Positions 29,096 to 38,003 of a DNA stretch of 64,000 nt are shown one piece after another. The stretch is from Tumebacillus amylolyticus. Lineage in GTDB: Bacteria; Bacillota; Bacilli; Tumebacillales; Tumebacillaceae. Below the pieces are notes generated by a model, which saw nothing but the letters and a program-made list of their open reading frames with translations, was not told where the DNA came from and ran no database searches. The DNA is taken from positions 310,001 through 374,000 of the forward strand of contig NZ_JAEQNB010000006.1 of assembly GCF_016722965.1 (NCBI RefSeq), given 5' to 3'. The position numbers and the translations under genes were made by a program. How positions within the stretch are numbered: position 1 is the first letter of the stretch; every line of letters starts with the position of its first letter.

Positions 29096-29205
29096 CTCTT
29101 GCGTCCTCCCTGTACTTGTTCTTCCTCTAGGATGCCATAAACTCCCTGCTTCATGTTTGTCGATTGTGTTACGAAAGGGTGATCGGTTTTTCCGCGTAAT
29201 TAGGC

Positions 29206-29234
29206 TTGACTTTTAACTTTTGGTACACTATAGT
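29206..29234 (+). promoter_or_regulatory. Sigma-A promoter of thrS
   Basis: TTGACT (29206-29211), a 17-bp spacer and TATAGT (29229-29234). Transcription would start about 29241, giving a leader of about 340 nt, which the T-box accounts for. Confidence 0.85.
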
Positions 29235-29244
29235 AGATGTCATT

Positions 29245-29556
29245 AGTGTTGAAAAGCCAATAGCAATGACCGAGGACAACGCTCTCAGGCGCAGACCTCC
29301 AGAGAGAGAATGCCACCGGCTGCAAGCATTCTCGGACCCTGGCCCCATGAGTGACCCCCTTGGTAGCTGTTTGAACCAACCCGTTCTGCGTCATGCGCAA
29401 TTCGGCAGTATTTCAAACCGGCCCCCCACCGTTATCCGGGTCTATGAGGATCTGCCATGCCTATTTCATGCAGATCGAATCAAGGTGGTACCACGTGAGC
29501 ATAACGCTTTCGTCCTTGCAGACTTCTGTCTGTACGAGGACGGAGGCGTTTTTTTA
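29245..29556 (+). ncRNA. T-box leader (threonyl) with attenuator upstream of thrS
   Basis: The conserved T-box sequence reads AAGGTGGTACCACG at 29483-29496; it pairs with the discriminator side of uncharged tRNA and forms the antiterminator. It is followed by a terminator hairpin (29502-29555) with stem CGTCCT/AGGACG plus outer AACGC/GCGTT pairs and a run of seven T. The 5' part has the GACCGAGGACAA stem I opening. After the stem I loop, ACC (29354-29356) within GAGTGACCCCC is a plausible threonine specifier codon; this last point is inference. Uncharged tRNA-Thr would switch thrS on. The leader occupies most of the 484-bp gap between the hydrolase and thrS. Confidence 0.9.
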
Positions 29557-29579
29557 TATCCCGAAGGAGGTTACCCCCC

Positions 29580-31523
29580 ATGTCGAACGCAGTTCAAGAA
29601 CAAATCAAGATCCAGCTCAAGGATGGCTCTGTAAAAGAGTTCGCATCCGGCACCACCCTGCTGGACATCGCAGGCGCCCTGTCGTCAAGCCTCAAGAAAA
29701 ACGTCGTCGTCGGTAAAATCGACGGCAAATTGGTCGACTTGACCACCCCGGTCACCCAAGATGCGAAAGTCGAACTGTTCACCTACGAAGACGCGGAAGG
29801 CATCGACACCCTCCGCCACTCCTCCGCCCACCTCATGGCGCAAGCAGTTGCCCGCCTGTGGCCGGAAGTGAAATTCGCAATCGGCCCGGTCATCGAAGAC
29901 GGTTTCTACTACGACTTCTCCGGCCGTTCCTTCCATCCGGAAGACCTCGCGAAAATCGAAGCGGAGATGGCGAAGATCGTCAAAGAAGACCTGCCGATCC
30001 GCCGCGAAGAAATCGGCCGTGAAGCGGCTCTGAAAATGTTCGAAGAGCGCGGTGACAACTTCAAAGTGGAGATCATCCGCGACCTGCCGGAAGACGTCGT
30101 GCTCTCGATCTACCACCAAGGCGAGTTCACCGACCTCTGCACCGGCCCGCACTTGCCGTCCACCGGCCGCACCAAGCAATTCAAACTGCTCTCCATCGCG
30201 GGCGCTTACTGGCGCGGCAACTCCGACAACGAAATGTTGCAACGCATCTACGCAACCGCTTGGCCGAAGCAAGCGCAACTCGACGAATACCTGCAACGTC
30301 TCGAAGAAGCGAAGCGTCGCGACCACCGCCGCATCGGCAAAGAGCAACGCCTGTTCACCACCGCCAAGGAAGTCGGTCAAGGCCTGCCGCTCTGGCTCCC
30401 GAACGGCGCGAAGATTCGCCGCTCCATCGAGCGTTACATCGTCGATCTCGAAGAAAGCCTCGGCTACGACCATGTCTACACCCCGCACCTCGGGTCGGTT
30501 GAGCTCTACAAGATCTCCGGTCACTGGGATCACTACCATGAAGACATGTACCCGCCGATCAAACTGGACAACGAAGAACTCGTCCTGCGCCCGATGAACT
30601 GCCCGCACCACATGATGGTGTACAAAGCGGATATGCACTCCTACCGCGACCTGCCGATTCGCATCGCGGAACTTGGGATGATGCACCGTTACGAAGCATC
30701 CGGCGCGCTCTCCGGCTTGCAACGCGTGCGTGCGATGACCCTGAACGACGCGCACATCTTCTGCCGTCCGGATCAGATCAAAGTCGAGTTCAAGAAAGTC
30801 GTCGAACTCGTGCAGCGCGTCTACAAAGACTTCAAGATGGGCGAGTACAAATTCCGTCTCTCCTACCGAGATCCGAAGAACACCGAAAAGTACTTCCAAG
30901 ACGACGAGATGTGGGAAAAAGCACAATCCATGCTGAAGGAAGCGATGGACGAACTCGGCCTCGAATACTTCGAAGCAGAGGGTGAAGCGGCGTTCTACGG
31001 CCCGAAACTCGACGTGCAAGTCAAGACCGCGATCGGCAAGGAAGAAACCCTCTCCACCGTTCAGCTTGACTTCCTCCTCCCGCAGCGTTTCGAGCTGGAG
31101 TACATCGGCGAAGACGGTCAGAAGCACCGCCCGGTCGTTATCCACCGTGGGATCGTGTCCACCATGGAGCGCATGACCGCGCACTTGATCGAAGTCTACG
31201 AAGGTGCGTTCCCGACCTGGCTGTCCCCGGTTCAAGCGAGAGTCATGACCATCTCGCAGAACCAACAGGAGTACGCAGAGCAAGTCGTGGAATACCTCCG
31301 TTCGAAAAAAATCCGCGTGGAACTCGATGTTCGCAACGAGAAGATCGGCTACAAGATCCGCGAAGCACAAGTCGGTAAAATTCCGTTCATGCTCGTCATC
31401 GGCGGCCAAGAAGCGGAGAACGGCTCCGTCTCCGTCCGCCAACGCGGCGAAGGCGACAAAGGCTCGATGAAGTTCGAAGAAGCAGCTCAGTACATCCTCG
31501 ATTCCATCGAATCGAAAAACTAA
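29580..31523 (+). CDS. thrS: Threonyl-tRNA synthetase
   Basis: A 647-residue class II aminoacyl-tRNA synthetase charging tRNA-Thr; the length is normal for bacterial ThrS (about 640). Domains: TGS (about 5-66), editing domain with [10 protein letters not shown] and the TDLCTGPHL motif, catalytic core with [11 protein letters not shown] (zinc-ligand Cys), the motif 2 region [26 protein letters not shown] and motif 3 [19 protein letters not shown]. The C-terminal anticodon-binding domain starts around [17 protein letters not shown] precedes the ATG. It is controlled by the T-box leader upstream and closed by a terminator downstream; monocistronic. Confidence 0.98.
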   Translation: MSNAVQEQIKIQLKDGSVKEFASGTTLLDIAGALSSSLKKNVVVGKIDGKLVDLTTPVTQDAKVELFTYEDAEGIDTLRHSSAHLMAQAVARLWPEVKFAIGPVIEDGFYYDFSGRSFHPEDLAKIEAEMAKIVKEDLPIRREEIGREAALKMFEERGDNFKVEIIRDLPEDVVLSIYHQGEFTDLCTGPHLPSTGRTKQFKLLSIAGAYWRGNSDNEMLQRIYATAWPKQAQLDEYLQRLEEAKRRDHRRIGKEQRLFTTAKEVGQGLPLWLPNGAKIRRSIERYIVDLEESLGYDHVYTPHLGSVELYKISGHWDHYHEDMYPPIKLDNEELVLRPMNCPHHMMVYKADMHSYRDLPIRIAELGMMHRYEASGALSGLQRVRAMTLNDAHIFCRPDQIKVEFKKVVELVQRVYKDFKMGEYKFRLSYRDPKNTEKYFQDDEMWEKAQSMLKEAMDELGLEYFEAEGEAAFYGPKLDVQVKTAIGKEETLSTVQLDFLLPQRFELEYIGEDGQKHRPVVIHRGIVSTMERMTAHLIEVYEGAFPTWLSPVQARVMTISQNQQEYAEQVVEYLRSKKIRVELDVRNEKIGYKIREAQVGKIPFMLVIGGQEAENGSVSVRQRGEGDKGSMKFEEAAQYILDSIESKN

Positions 31524-31538
31524 GATACAGGTACGAAA

Positions 31539-31577
31539 AAAAGCCCCGGACCGCCAATGGCGTTCCGGGGCTCTTTT
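31539..31577 (+). terminator. Terminator after thrS
   Basis: AGCCCCGGA ... TCCGGGGCT hairpin with an inner CGCCAATGGCG stem, followed by CTTTT; the A-run on the left suggests it also stops transcription of the convergent minus-strand gene at 31599. Confidence 0.82.
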
Positions 31578-31598
31578 CGTGAGTCGATTATCTTCAAT

Positions 31599-33035
31599 TC
31601 AGCCCTTAGGAACACCTACCGGACGCTCTTTGCGTAGCAGGTACCAATCCCCGTTCTCCGACAACGCTTCAATTCCCAACTCTCTCAAGAGCTCGACAGC
31701 ATTCACCGAAGAATTCGGGCTGTTCTTGCACTGTTGGAGCATCTCGTCTGCCCGGCTGAACAATTGGCCGCTCAACTCGTAGCGGGTAGACTGTTCGCGA
31801 GCGGCTATTTTGTCTAAATAGACGTCCAATAAGGCACTGATAACCGGCAAAAACGGGGTAAGTAGGCAAGCCCACTTGATGAGATTTTGGTATGTAGATC
31901 CCATCAGGGTAAGTACAGCCAGAACAATGGCAACGCCTAGTCCCAACCGGAAAAAATTCTTGGCCCACCAGTTCACCGATTCAATCTTCCCCAGATCTCG
32001 CTTTACTTTACCCACAAAAAAATTCTTTTGATCCAATACCCAAGATTCATGAACAAGATTCAAGTCCTTCCCTTGGTTCAGCGTAGCATGTTTTGCTGTC
32101 CAGACATGGATGGACGTACGCAGGGCGACACGCACCCAATCCAAATCACTGCGATGCCTTCGCAGGTAGAAATCCGGAACCTCATCCTGCACCCCTCCCG
32201 CCTTCCAGAAAAACACTACTCGTAACCCTTCGGCAATCGCTCGATAGTCGATATATTTACTCGCATATCGTTTGTTTTTTGCAAACCTGTATACAAGATT
32301 AGCAACTGCCACAAAAACAAGGTACCCGATGATCGCCCAGGAATCATAGTTGATGTTTGAGTAGTATCCAAAGCAGAAAACCGCCAATCCAATCAGAGCG
32401 AGGATCCATTTTAAGTTCCATCGCCATGACGGTTGGAAGCGCATGCTAAGCGCGTCAGCCGCAGCGTACCCATTCAAGATATCGAGCAAATGGTCAGGCA
32501 ACGTCTCTAAGCGCGGGGTTAAACCGCTGATATTCGAGATGCTTTTTTGCATCATCTGAGGCGTTACTTGGCTCCCTATCAGCTCGTTGTATTTGTCAAT
32601 GTTTTGTAACGCCTCCATGTATTTCTCCGTCAAGTCGAGACCTCGGTCTAGTACCAGCATAATCGGCCATTGTTCTTCCACATCCAAAGGCGAAGCGGTC
32701 GGCCGTGTCAGGACTTGATCACAGACCAACATCGTGACGTTGTTCCGAACGAACGCCGTGGGATCCCCCACACGTGAGGAATCAATCACGTGGACTGGCA
32801 GTCCCATCTCGTTGGACATCGACTCGACCCACTGTTCCTGAACCGATTGCTTCGTCGTATAGAACCATATCTTCGTGTGCTTGTACGTTTTCGCGATGTG
32901 AGACAACGCATTGCGGACGTTGGTTTCAAACTTTCCTTGATCGCTCGAATCGTACTGTGCAACGGGGTCCACTGCGAAGATGAAAGGGACGCAAGACTGC
33001 GTTGCATCCAGCGTACCGTCTGTATTCGGTGACAT
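31599..33035 (-). CDS. Putative effector: SLOG-like domain fused to four TM helices
   Basis: A 478-residue protein with no obvious close match. The N-terminal soluble part (about 15-165) starts VPFIFAVDPVAQYD, then ALSHIAKTYKHTKIWFY and GLPVHVID. This follows the layout of SLOG nucleotide-sensor domains (VAVTGHRD ... LAEGAD ... lPvxVl), but with the ligand-binding motifs replaced. Four TM helices follow in two pairs (about 213-232, 238-257 and about 388-404, 409-428). Between the pairs lies a segment IAEGLRVVFFWKAGGV...LDWVRVALR, and the C-terminus reads WYLLRKERPVGVPKG. Paired-TM proteins with SLOG-type sensors are proposed pore-forming conflict effectors (SLATT / S-4TM classes of Burroughs and Aravind). 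Start 33035 follows GAGGAGG; the partner gene ends 13 bp upstream. The call is inference from pattern; the TM topology is firm. Confidence 0.55.
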   Translation of the reverse strand: MSPNTDGTLDATQSCVPFIFAVDPVAQYDSSDQGKFETNVRNALSHIAKTYKHTKIWFYTTKQSVQEQWVESMSNEMGLPVHVIDSSRVGDPTAFVRNNVTMLVCDQVLTRPTASPLDVEEQWPIMLVLDRGLDLTEKYMEALQNIDKYNELIGSQVTPQMMQKSISNISGLTPRLETLPDHLLDILNGYAAADALSMRFQPSWRWNLKWILALIGLAVFCFGYYSNINYDSWAIIGYLVFVAVANLVYRFAKNKRYASKYIDYRAIAEGLRVVFFWKAGGVQDEVPDFYLRRHRSDLDWVRVALRTSIHVWTAKHATLNQGKDLNLVHESWVLDQKNFFVGKVKRDLGKIESVNWWAKNFFRLGLGVAIVLAVLTLMGSTYQNLIKWACLLTPFLPVISALLDVYLDKIAAREQSTRYELSGQLFSRADEMLQQCKNSPNSSVNAVELLRELGIEALSENGDWYLLRKERPVGVPKG

Positions 33036-33048
33036 AGGTTCCTCCTCT

Positions 33049-36000
33049 TTATTCCTCTGCGGGATCTTCCAAAAGCGCATGCAAACTCTCTGGCAATTGA
33101 TCCTGTATGAAACGGAAATTCTCAAGAATACCGGTTTTGCGCAGGAACAAACGCAGGTAAAGTTGGCTGTCCACTGCGTGCTTCCATCTAGCTTCCAGAT
33201 AGGTCGCCAGCCAATTGAAATACGACTCCTTGTTCTCCAACTGCAGCCCTTTGATGAGGAGCCTGAATTGGCCCCCACTTTCCTGCAAATCTGGTGGTAC
33301 ATGAGGTGCGAGGTGTGGAACATCAGCAAGGCTCAAATATGCATGTGATAGAAGCCAAGCTGAGGCCGCTTGACAGGTAACCTGTTCAATCTCCCGGTCA
33401 CCCCAGAGGCCCACCAAGGTATCGGTGACCACATCCTGCAAATGGTTCAAATACAATAGACCCTCTGTAGCGCCCCCCTCGTTCAGCACTTCTCGTCCTA
33501 TGATCGACTTCTCCGCGGTCGCACTGGAGATGTGGGAACGAATGGCACTCAAATGTCGGTTCTCCACAAGCTGTCCATTTACCAAGCGTGCTTGCTTGAG
33601 GAGACCAAAAAGGAGGAAGGCTGGGGGCACACGAAAGTGGGTGTTTTTTCGATACAACTGGGTCATGTAGTTTCGATAATCAGGTTCCAAAATCACACCA
33701 CTGGCTAGCAAATAGAGCAATACGTCGAACAGGTTCACCGCTAAAGGAGCACGATTTAAATAACGATCCTCACACCAGTACGGGACGAGAGATTCGGTCT
33801 GATAGCCTACCGCCTCGACCATTTGATGGGAAAGAATTTTCACGTTCTCTCTGGGTTCCACTCGCGGCACGTATTCCAATTTCCCGGCATCATTTAAGCG
33901 TCTGAGTTGGTTCATCAGTTCGTGCAGCCAATCAACATTTCGTTCAATTTGCGAGATATTTTGAATCTCACGATCCAATGACTTCTGGATATCAGAGGGA
34001 ACCAACAATTCAAAGACTTCAGCCGCAACTTGCAGTCGATCTGTCTCCAGAAGTTCCTCGAGGAACACCCGGTCAACCAGAAGTCGAGAACCTTCGTGTA
34101 ACAGGTTCACCTTGTCTGGGCGAATATCCAGACCGGCATAGGGAGCTGATTCCAACACTGTTTCTGGAAGTTCACCCATCTGAATGAGAGCAGCGAGCAC
34201 CTCACGCACATAGACACGCTGTTCCTCCAATTCAGCCGGCATTTCCCCCTCCAGTGATACTTCAACAACAAATCCATCGGTCACAAGGAACGCTTCGTTC
34301 TCACGAGCAGCTAGCAAGCGTTGCATATCGTAAACTGGGAGTTCAGAGCCTACCGTGTTGTCCATTTCTGGCATTTGAACCTCACGCTTCTTAACCCGTG
34401 GCAAAATCTCTTGAAGCTCTTGAGATAATTGAACCCGTGAAGGTTGCCCCGGCGTAAGTTGTTGGATGTCCGCTTGAATGCAGTCCATCAGATGAGGTGA
34501 AACAACAAACGAAGTAAAGCCTTGCTCAAGGGCCGGGATCAGCCCCATCGCATGCGCCGACAGCCAAGCACTGTATTCCATCACGACTTTTCGATTTTGA
34601 AAGATCATCGGATGAACGGCTTGTCGACCTCCATACCCAATCGGCAACTGCCACTCACCTACGTCGCTGTGCCACCAATGATAAAAGATTGCCCCGGTAC
34701 TTTGAGACGTCGCGTCTGCAAAAACTTGTACCGGTATGGCACCTGACAGGTACTCCTTCTGCAATTTCGTATGCTTCTCCCTGTTCTGCTCCAGGCGTTG
34801 TAGCACATCTTCCAAGGACATCAGGCGCAGGTCAGATTGATCAGGAAACCGTGCATGGTATTCATTCATAATTTCAGCGCCTTCTTGATCGTGACCCGTT
34901 TGAAACGCGCAATTCATTGCGCGTAGATACAAATGTGGGTTGTCGCGATTCTCTTCCAAAGCCCTTTTGGCGTAGGCAAATGCTTGATAAGGGTCTCGAG
35001 TAGTAAGCAAATCGATCAATGTCGCATAAACCGCAGGGGTATTTACTCCTTCCGCAATACTTTTTTCCAACACATGAACCGCCTGCATGATCTCCCCTTG
35101 ATTGGTGAACAGATTCGCCCACCGCACAGCCAAGACTTCACTGGGTGCATGCTTCCAAAGTTGTTCAACCGTTTGCAACGTATCAAAAATCCGCCCGAGA
35201 TGCCAGTAAGCATCGAACTTGATTTCAAGTACAAAACGGTTGTTCCCACCATCTGGAAAAATAGACTCATGTGTTGTGACCGTTTCCAACGCCTCGTTGT
35301 ATCGTGTAAGATGCATGCAAGCGAGCGCATACAATTCAGCAGCCTGTCTTTCGGCGTGCTGTGCGAGCCACGCTTCTGCTGCTGGAGCTACCCTGTTCCA
35401 ATCCCCTGTGTCATACGCGATGTAAGACCAGTTTCGCAAGTCAATGCGGTCTCCCGATGCCCTGGCGAAGCGCTCTGCCAGCTCCAAAGCCGCTTCCTGA
35501 TTCCCTTGTCGTTCATAGAGATTCAGTTGCATCCTCTGTTTCACCGGATCTTCCAAATTCTCTGACTCTTGCATGACACGCAGTGCTTCCGCTTCATCTC
35601 CACTTTGGATCAGAACAAACACCATAAGCGCTTCCCAACGCCCTAACTCATCGTGTCTGCGAAACTGTATTCGTTGATCGTCCAGCAGGTTTCGGGCAGC
35701 TGTGAAGTCTTCTTGCTGAATCTGATAGTGGGCCATCGTCACGATTTGGTTGAGAGAGGCTTTTCCTTCTTGAATCAGCCGTTGTACCGGCTCGACATGA
35801 CGTTCTACATCCAGTTCAACACCATAATGGACAACATACGCCCAAGCGCTGTCATTCCCGGGGTCCTCCTCTAACAACTCGATAGCTTCGCGATTCGCTT
35901 CTTGCCATCGCGAAGACAGATGCGAGGCAGTCACGATCCAAGCCATTCTCGATTTGACGTATCCTTCACGATTACGTGCAGACCGTTGTTTCGCGTTGTT

Positions 36001-37206
36001 GAAGTGCTCGAGTGCTTGCTCCAGATATACAGCTTGCTCCGGTGTTGGCGTGAACAAGCCTGGTATCATCAGAATTGGGAATAGTGTCTTCGGATTGAAA
36101 AACTCCTCGGGCATCCCTTGCCAATACGCGATGTATCCTGCGGTCAGAGAGTAAGCAGGAGAATGATTGTCCTGCATCAACAAACGCTCGATTGAACGTT
36201 GCGCTTTTCCAAAATGGCGGGCTTGCAGATCACAGACAGCAAGCTGACGACTGAGTTCGGGGGTGGCTTCAAACCAGCCAGCACCCGCCAGCAGATCCTC
36301 CGCCTCGGCCCCCTTGCCTTGCTCAATCAAAATCTGCAGGGCCGTCTGCAAGACGTTTTCTTGATCCAAGGGAGACAACACGCTCATAGCTTCATCGTAC
36401 TGCTTGTCCTTCCGCAATTGATTCGCACGAAACACTCGAACGTCCAACTGGGAATCTAATTCGATGGCTCTGGAAAAGTACCGTTCGACTTCGCTTGCCT
36501 CCCGGTCGTCCTCTAAGGCCCATTGAGCCGCTACCAAATAATATTGGGCAGCAACATGGCGGGGCAGGCTTCCCGCATGATCTGTCAAGTGATGTTGCAA
36601 CGTAGACCAAGTTGCCATTCTGTCTCCGCCCAAGCGTCGCCTCAACAATTCCTGCAGCCGGTCTTCCAACACGTCTCCCAATACGTTCTGCGGCTCAGCG
36701 AAGGTCGGCACCGTCCCGGAAACTTGCTGTGTACCAACCGAATCCAGAGGAAGCCAATCACGCAGAGTTATAAGCAATAACGAAGCAAACTCCGCCACCG
36801 ATTTCACCGGTCGGGGCGTCGTCTCAAGCGATACGCGCTCGATGAAGGCCTGCAATTTTTCCGGGTGGTCGATCTCGTGGGGAACGCCATCCTCCAGTTC
36901 GTGTATGTAAACTTTTATCGGCAGGTTCAACTCTCTTGCCCATTCGTATTCCATCTCGGTGATAGACTTGTCTGACCCCTCGGGAATCCATCCGTAGCGA
37001 CGATAGATCAAGAGTATGTAGTGATCGCACACTTTAAGTCGCTCTTTGCATGTTTCAGGGGGCGGATTCGAACCGACTGGGAAGTCTTCCATCATTTCGA
37101 GAGTTGCGAAAGGACGTGTTTGATTCGAGACGATTTGACGCATCTCTTCCAAGTCTTGTTTGGTACTGCCCAAAAAAATATGAGGTACATATCGATATCG
37201 CAACAA
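33049..37206 (-). CDS. DUF4062-TPR protein with PIN-like C-terminal region
   Basis: A 1385-residue cytoplasmic protein. The N-terminus (about 6-148) is a DUF4062 (TIR-related fold) domain: VPHIFLGSTKQDLEEMRQ, CDHYILLIYRRYGWIPEGSDKSITEMEYEWA and LPIKVYIH match its three conserved blocks. Residues about 200-800 are tetratricopeptide-like helical repeats (for example AAQYYLVAAQWALEDDREASE). No P-loop NTPase is visible between them, so it is not a STAND protein. The C-terminal third contains segments such as NRKVVMEYSAWLSAHAMGLI followed by FTSFVVSPHLMDCI, resembling the opening strand and helices of PIN-like nuclease domains found in TPR proteins. The expected first Asp is not preserved. Start TTG 37206 has AAAGGAG at 8 nt; a GTG at 37287 lies inside a terminator and is rejected. 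It forms an operon with the four-TM protein. Codon and base composition are visibly AT-richer than the neighbours. Confidence 0.68.
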   Translation of the reverse strand: MLRYRYVPHIFLGSTKQDLEEMRQIVSNQTRPFATLEMMEDFPVGSNPPPETCKERLKVCDHYILLIYRRYGWIPEGSDKSITEMEYEWARELNLPIKVYIHELEDGVPHEIDHPEKLQAFIERVSLETTPRPVKSVAEFASLLLITLRDWLPLDSVGTQQVSGTVPTFAEPQNVLGDVLEDRLQELLRRRLGGDRMATWSTLQHHLTDHAGSLPRHVAAQYYLVAAQWALEDDREASEVERYFSRAIELDSQLDVRVFRANQLRKDKQYDEAMSVLSPLDQENVLQTALQILIEQGKGAEAEDLLAGAGWFEATPELSRQLAVCDLQARHFGKAQRSIERLLMQDNHSPAYSLTAGYIAYWQGMPEEFFNPKTLFPILMIPGLFTPTPEQAVYLEQALEHFNNAKQRSARNREGYVKSRMAWIVTASHLSSRWQEANREAIELLEEDPGNDSAWAYVVHYGVELDVERHVEPVQRLIQEGKASLNQIVTMAHYQIQQEDFTAARNLLDDQRIQFRRHDELGRWEALMVFVLIQSGDEAEALRVMQESENLEDPVKQRMQLNLYERQGNQEAALELAERFARASGDRIDLRNWSYIAYDTGDWNRVAPAAEAWLAQHAERQAAELYALACMHLTRYNEALETVTTHESIFPDGGNNRFVLEIKFDAYWHLGRIFDTLQTVEQLWKHAPSEVLAVRWANLFTNQGEIMQAVHVLEKSIAEGVNTPAVYATLIDLLTTRDPYQAFAYAKRALEENRDNPHLYLRAMNCAFQTGHDQEGAEIMNEYHARFPDQSDLRLMSLEDVLQRLEQNREKHTKLQKEYLSGAIPVQVFADATSQSTGAIFYHWWHSDVGEWQLPIGYGGRQAVHPMIFQNRKVVMEYSAWLSAHAMGLIPALEQGFTSFVVSPHLMDCIQADIQQLTPGQPSRVQLSQELQEILPRVKKREVQMPEMDNTVGSELPVYDMQRLLAARENEAFLVTDGFVVEVSLEGEMPAELEEQRVYVREVLAALIQMGELPETVLESAPYAGLDIRPDKVNLLHEGSRLLVDRVFLEELLETDRLQVAAEVFELLVPSDIQKSLDREIQNISQIERNVDWLHELMNQLRRLNDAGKLEYVPRVEPRENVKILSHQMVEAVGYQTESLVPYWCEDRYLNRAPLAVNLFDVLLYLLASGVILEPDYRNYMTQLYRKNTHFRVPPAFLLFGLLKQARLVNGQLVENRHLSAIRSHISSATAEKSIIGREVLNEGGATEGLLYLNHLQDVVTDTLVGLWGDREIEQVTCQAASAWLLSHAYLSLADVPHLAPHVPPDLQESGGQFRLLIKGLQLENKESYFNWLATYLEARWKHAVDSQLYLRLFLRKTGILENFRFIQDQLPESLHALLEDPAEE

Positions 37207-37240
37207 TCCGATCACTCCTTTTTTAGGAGAACTTTCCGTT

Positions 37241-37269
37241 ACTCTAAGCGATCCTCCTTCTACTGTCAA
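37241..37269 (-). promoter_or_regulatory. Sigma-A promoter of the DUF4062/four-TM operon
   Basis: On the minus strand a perfect TTGACA (37264-37269), a 17-bp spacer and TAGAGT (37241-37246). Downstream, CTCCT-AAAAA-AGGAG (about 37214-37228) can form a small hairpin that includes the ribosome site, possibly lowering translation. Confidence 0.8.
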
Positions 37270-37277
37270 GTGCTGTA

Positions 37278-37316
37278 AAAAAACCACCGTTTCATAATCG
37301 AAACGGTGGTTTTTCC
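37278..37316 (-). terminator. Terminator of the GerMN lipoprotein gene
   Basis: A perfect stem AAACCACCGTTTC / GAAACGGTGGTTT with a TTAT-type loop and a T-run on the minus strand, immediately after the stop at 37317. It insulates the downstream DUF4062 operon from read-through. Confidence 0.88.
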
Positions 37317-37907
37317 CTAGCGCTTGAACCCGTCCTTCACCACCAACTGCGTCAACACTTCCGCGTCTTTGCCGTTGATTTGGTACTTGATCTTGGTCAC
37401 GTTTTGGAAGTCGTCGAACATCGTCTTGTTCACCGCGTCTACGAACATCGTCTCCGTGGTGCTGCCTTGCAGACGGGTCGCTTCGTCGTTGAAGTTGAGC
37501 GTCAGCGTCCCACCCTCAACCGTCGCGCTGAGCAGTTCGACTTTGGCCGGCACCGTGGCGATGGTTTTCGTCGACGGGTTGCCTTCCTTCAGCAGACCAA
37601 AAATCACGGCAGCCCGCTTGCTGTCGCTGGACATTTTGGCGATCGTCGCCGTTTCTTTGACGAGTTTGGTGGCGTTGGCATCCGACTTATACACCGCCAC
37701 CTGCACTTTGTCTTGATCCGGGACATCCGCCTTTGGAGGCGGGGTCGTTTGCGTCGGCGGCGGGTTGGGGACCACCGCAGAGTTCGAAGCCGGGGGTTGC
37801 GTCGTCGTATCGGGCGGATGGCCATCCTTCACACTGGAAGTCTGGCTTCCACACCCGGTCAACGCCACAGCAACCAGCAACGGCAGTACCCAATTCCATT
37901 TCTTCAT
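37317..37907 (-). CDS. GerMN-domain lipoprotein
   Basis: A 196-residue lipoprotein. The signal peptide ends in the lipobox LTGC (Cys near 18), giving membrane anchoring on the outer face. A proline/threonine-rich linker (about 30-65) follows. A single GerMN-type domain occupies about 68-196 (VQVAVYKSDANATKLVKETATI ... TLTLNFNDEATRLQGS ... MFVDAVNKTMFDDFQNVTKIKYQING). GerMN domains occur in spore germination/sporulation lipoprotein GerM and in LpqB-type proteins; GerM has two copies, so this is a shorter relative. ATG 37907 is chosen over GTG 37916, which lies too close to the GAGGAG site. The role is probably in the envelope during sporulation or growth, by analogy only. Confidence 0.82.
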   Translation of the reverse strand: MKKWNWVLPLLVAVALTGCGSQTSSVKDGHPPDTTTQPPASNSAVVPNPPPTQTTPPPKADVPDQDKVQVAVYKSDANATKLVKETATIAKMSSDSKRAAVIFGLLKEGNPSTKTIATVPAKVELLSATVEGGTLTLNFNDEATRLQGSTTETMFVDAVNKTMFDDFQNVTKIKYQINGKDAEVLTQLVVKDGFKR

Positions 37908-38003
37908 ATCGAACACTCCTCATTTCACAAGTTTTCTCTTGTCAAGTCTTGCCTGATTAGACGTAAACTTGCCCCCAAATGATTCATGCCCTGCAAAAAA
38001 TAG

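Noticed and set aside
29685-31442. Long minus-strand open frame opposite thrS
   Set aside because: Complement of a conserved synthetase gene; the translation has no known motifs.
37207-37287. Longer start (GTG at 37287) for the DUF4062 protein
   Set aside because: It lies inside the preceding terminator hairpin and upstream of the promoter -10; TTG 37206 has the ribosome site.
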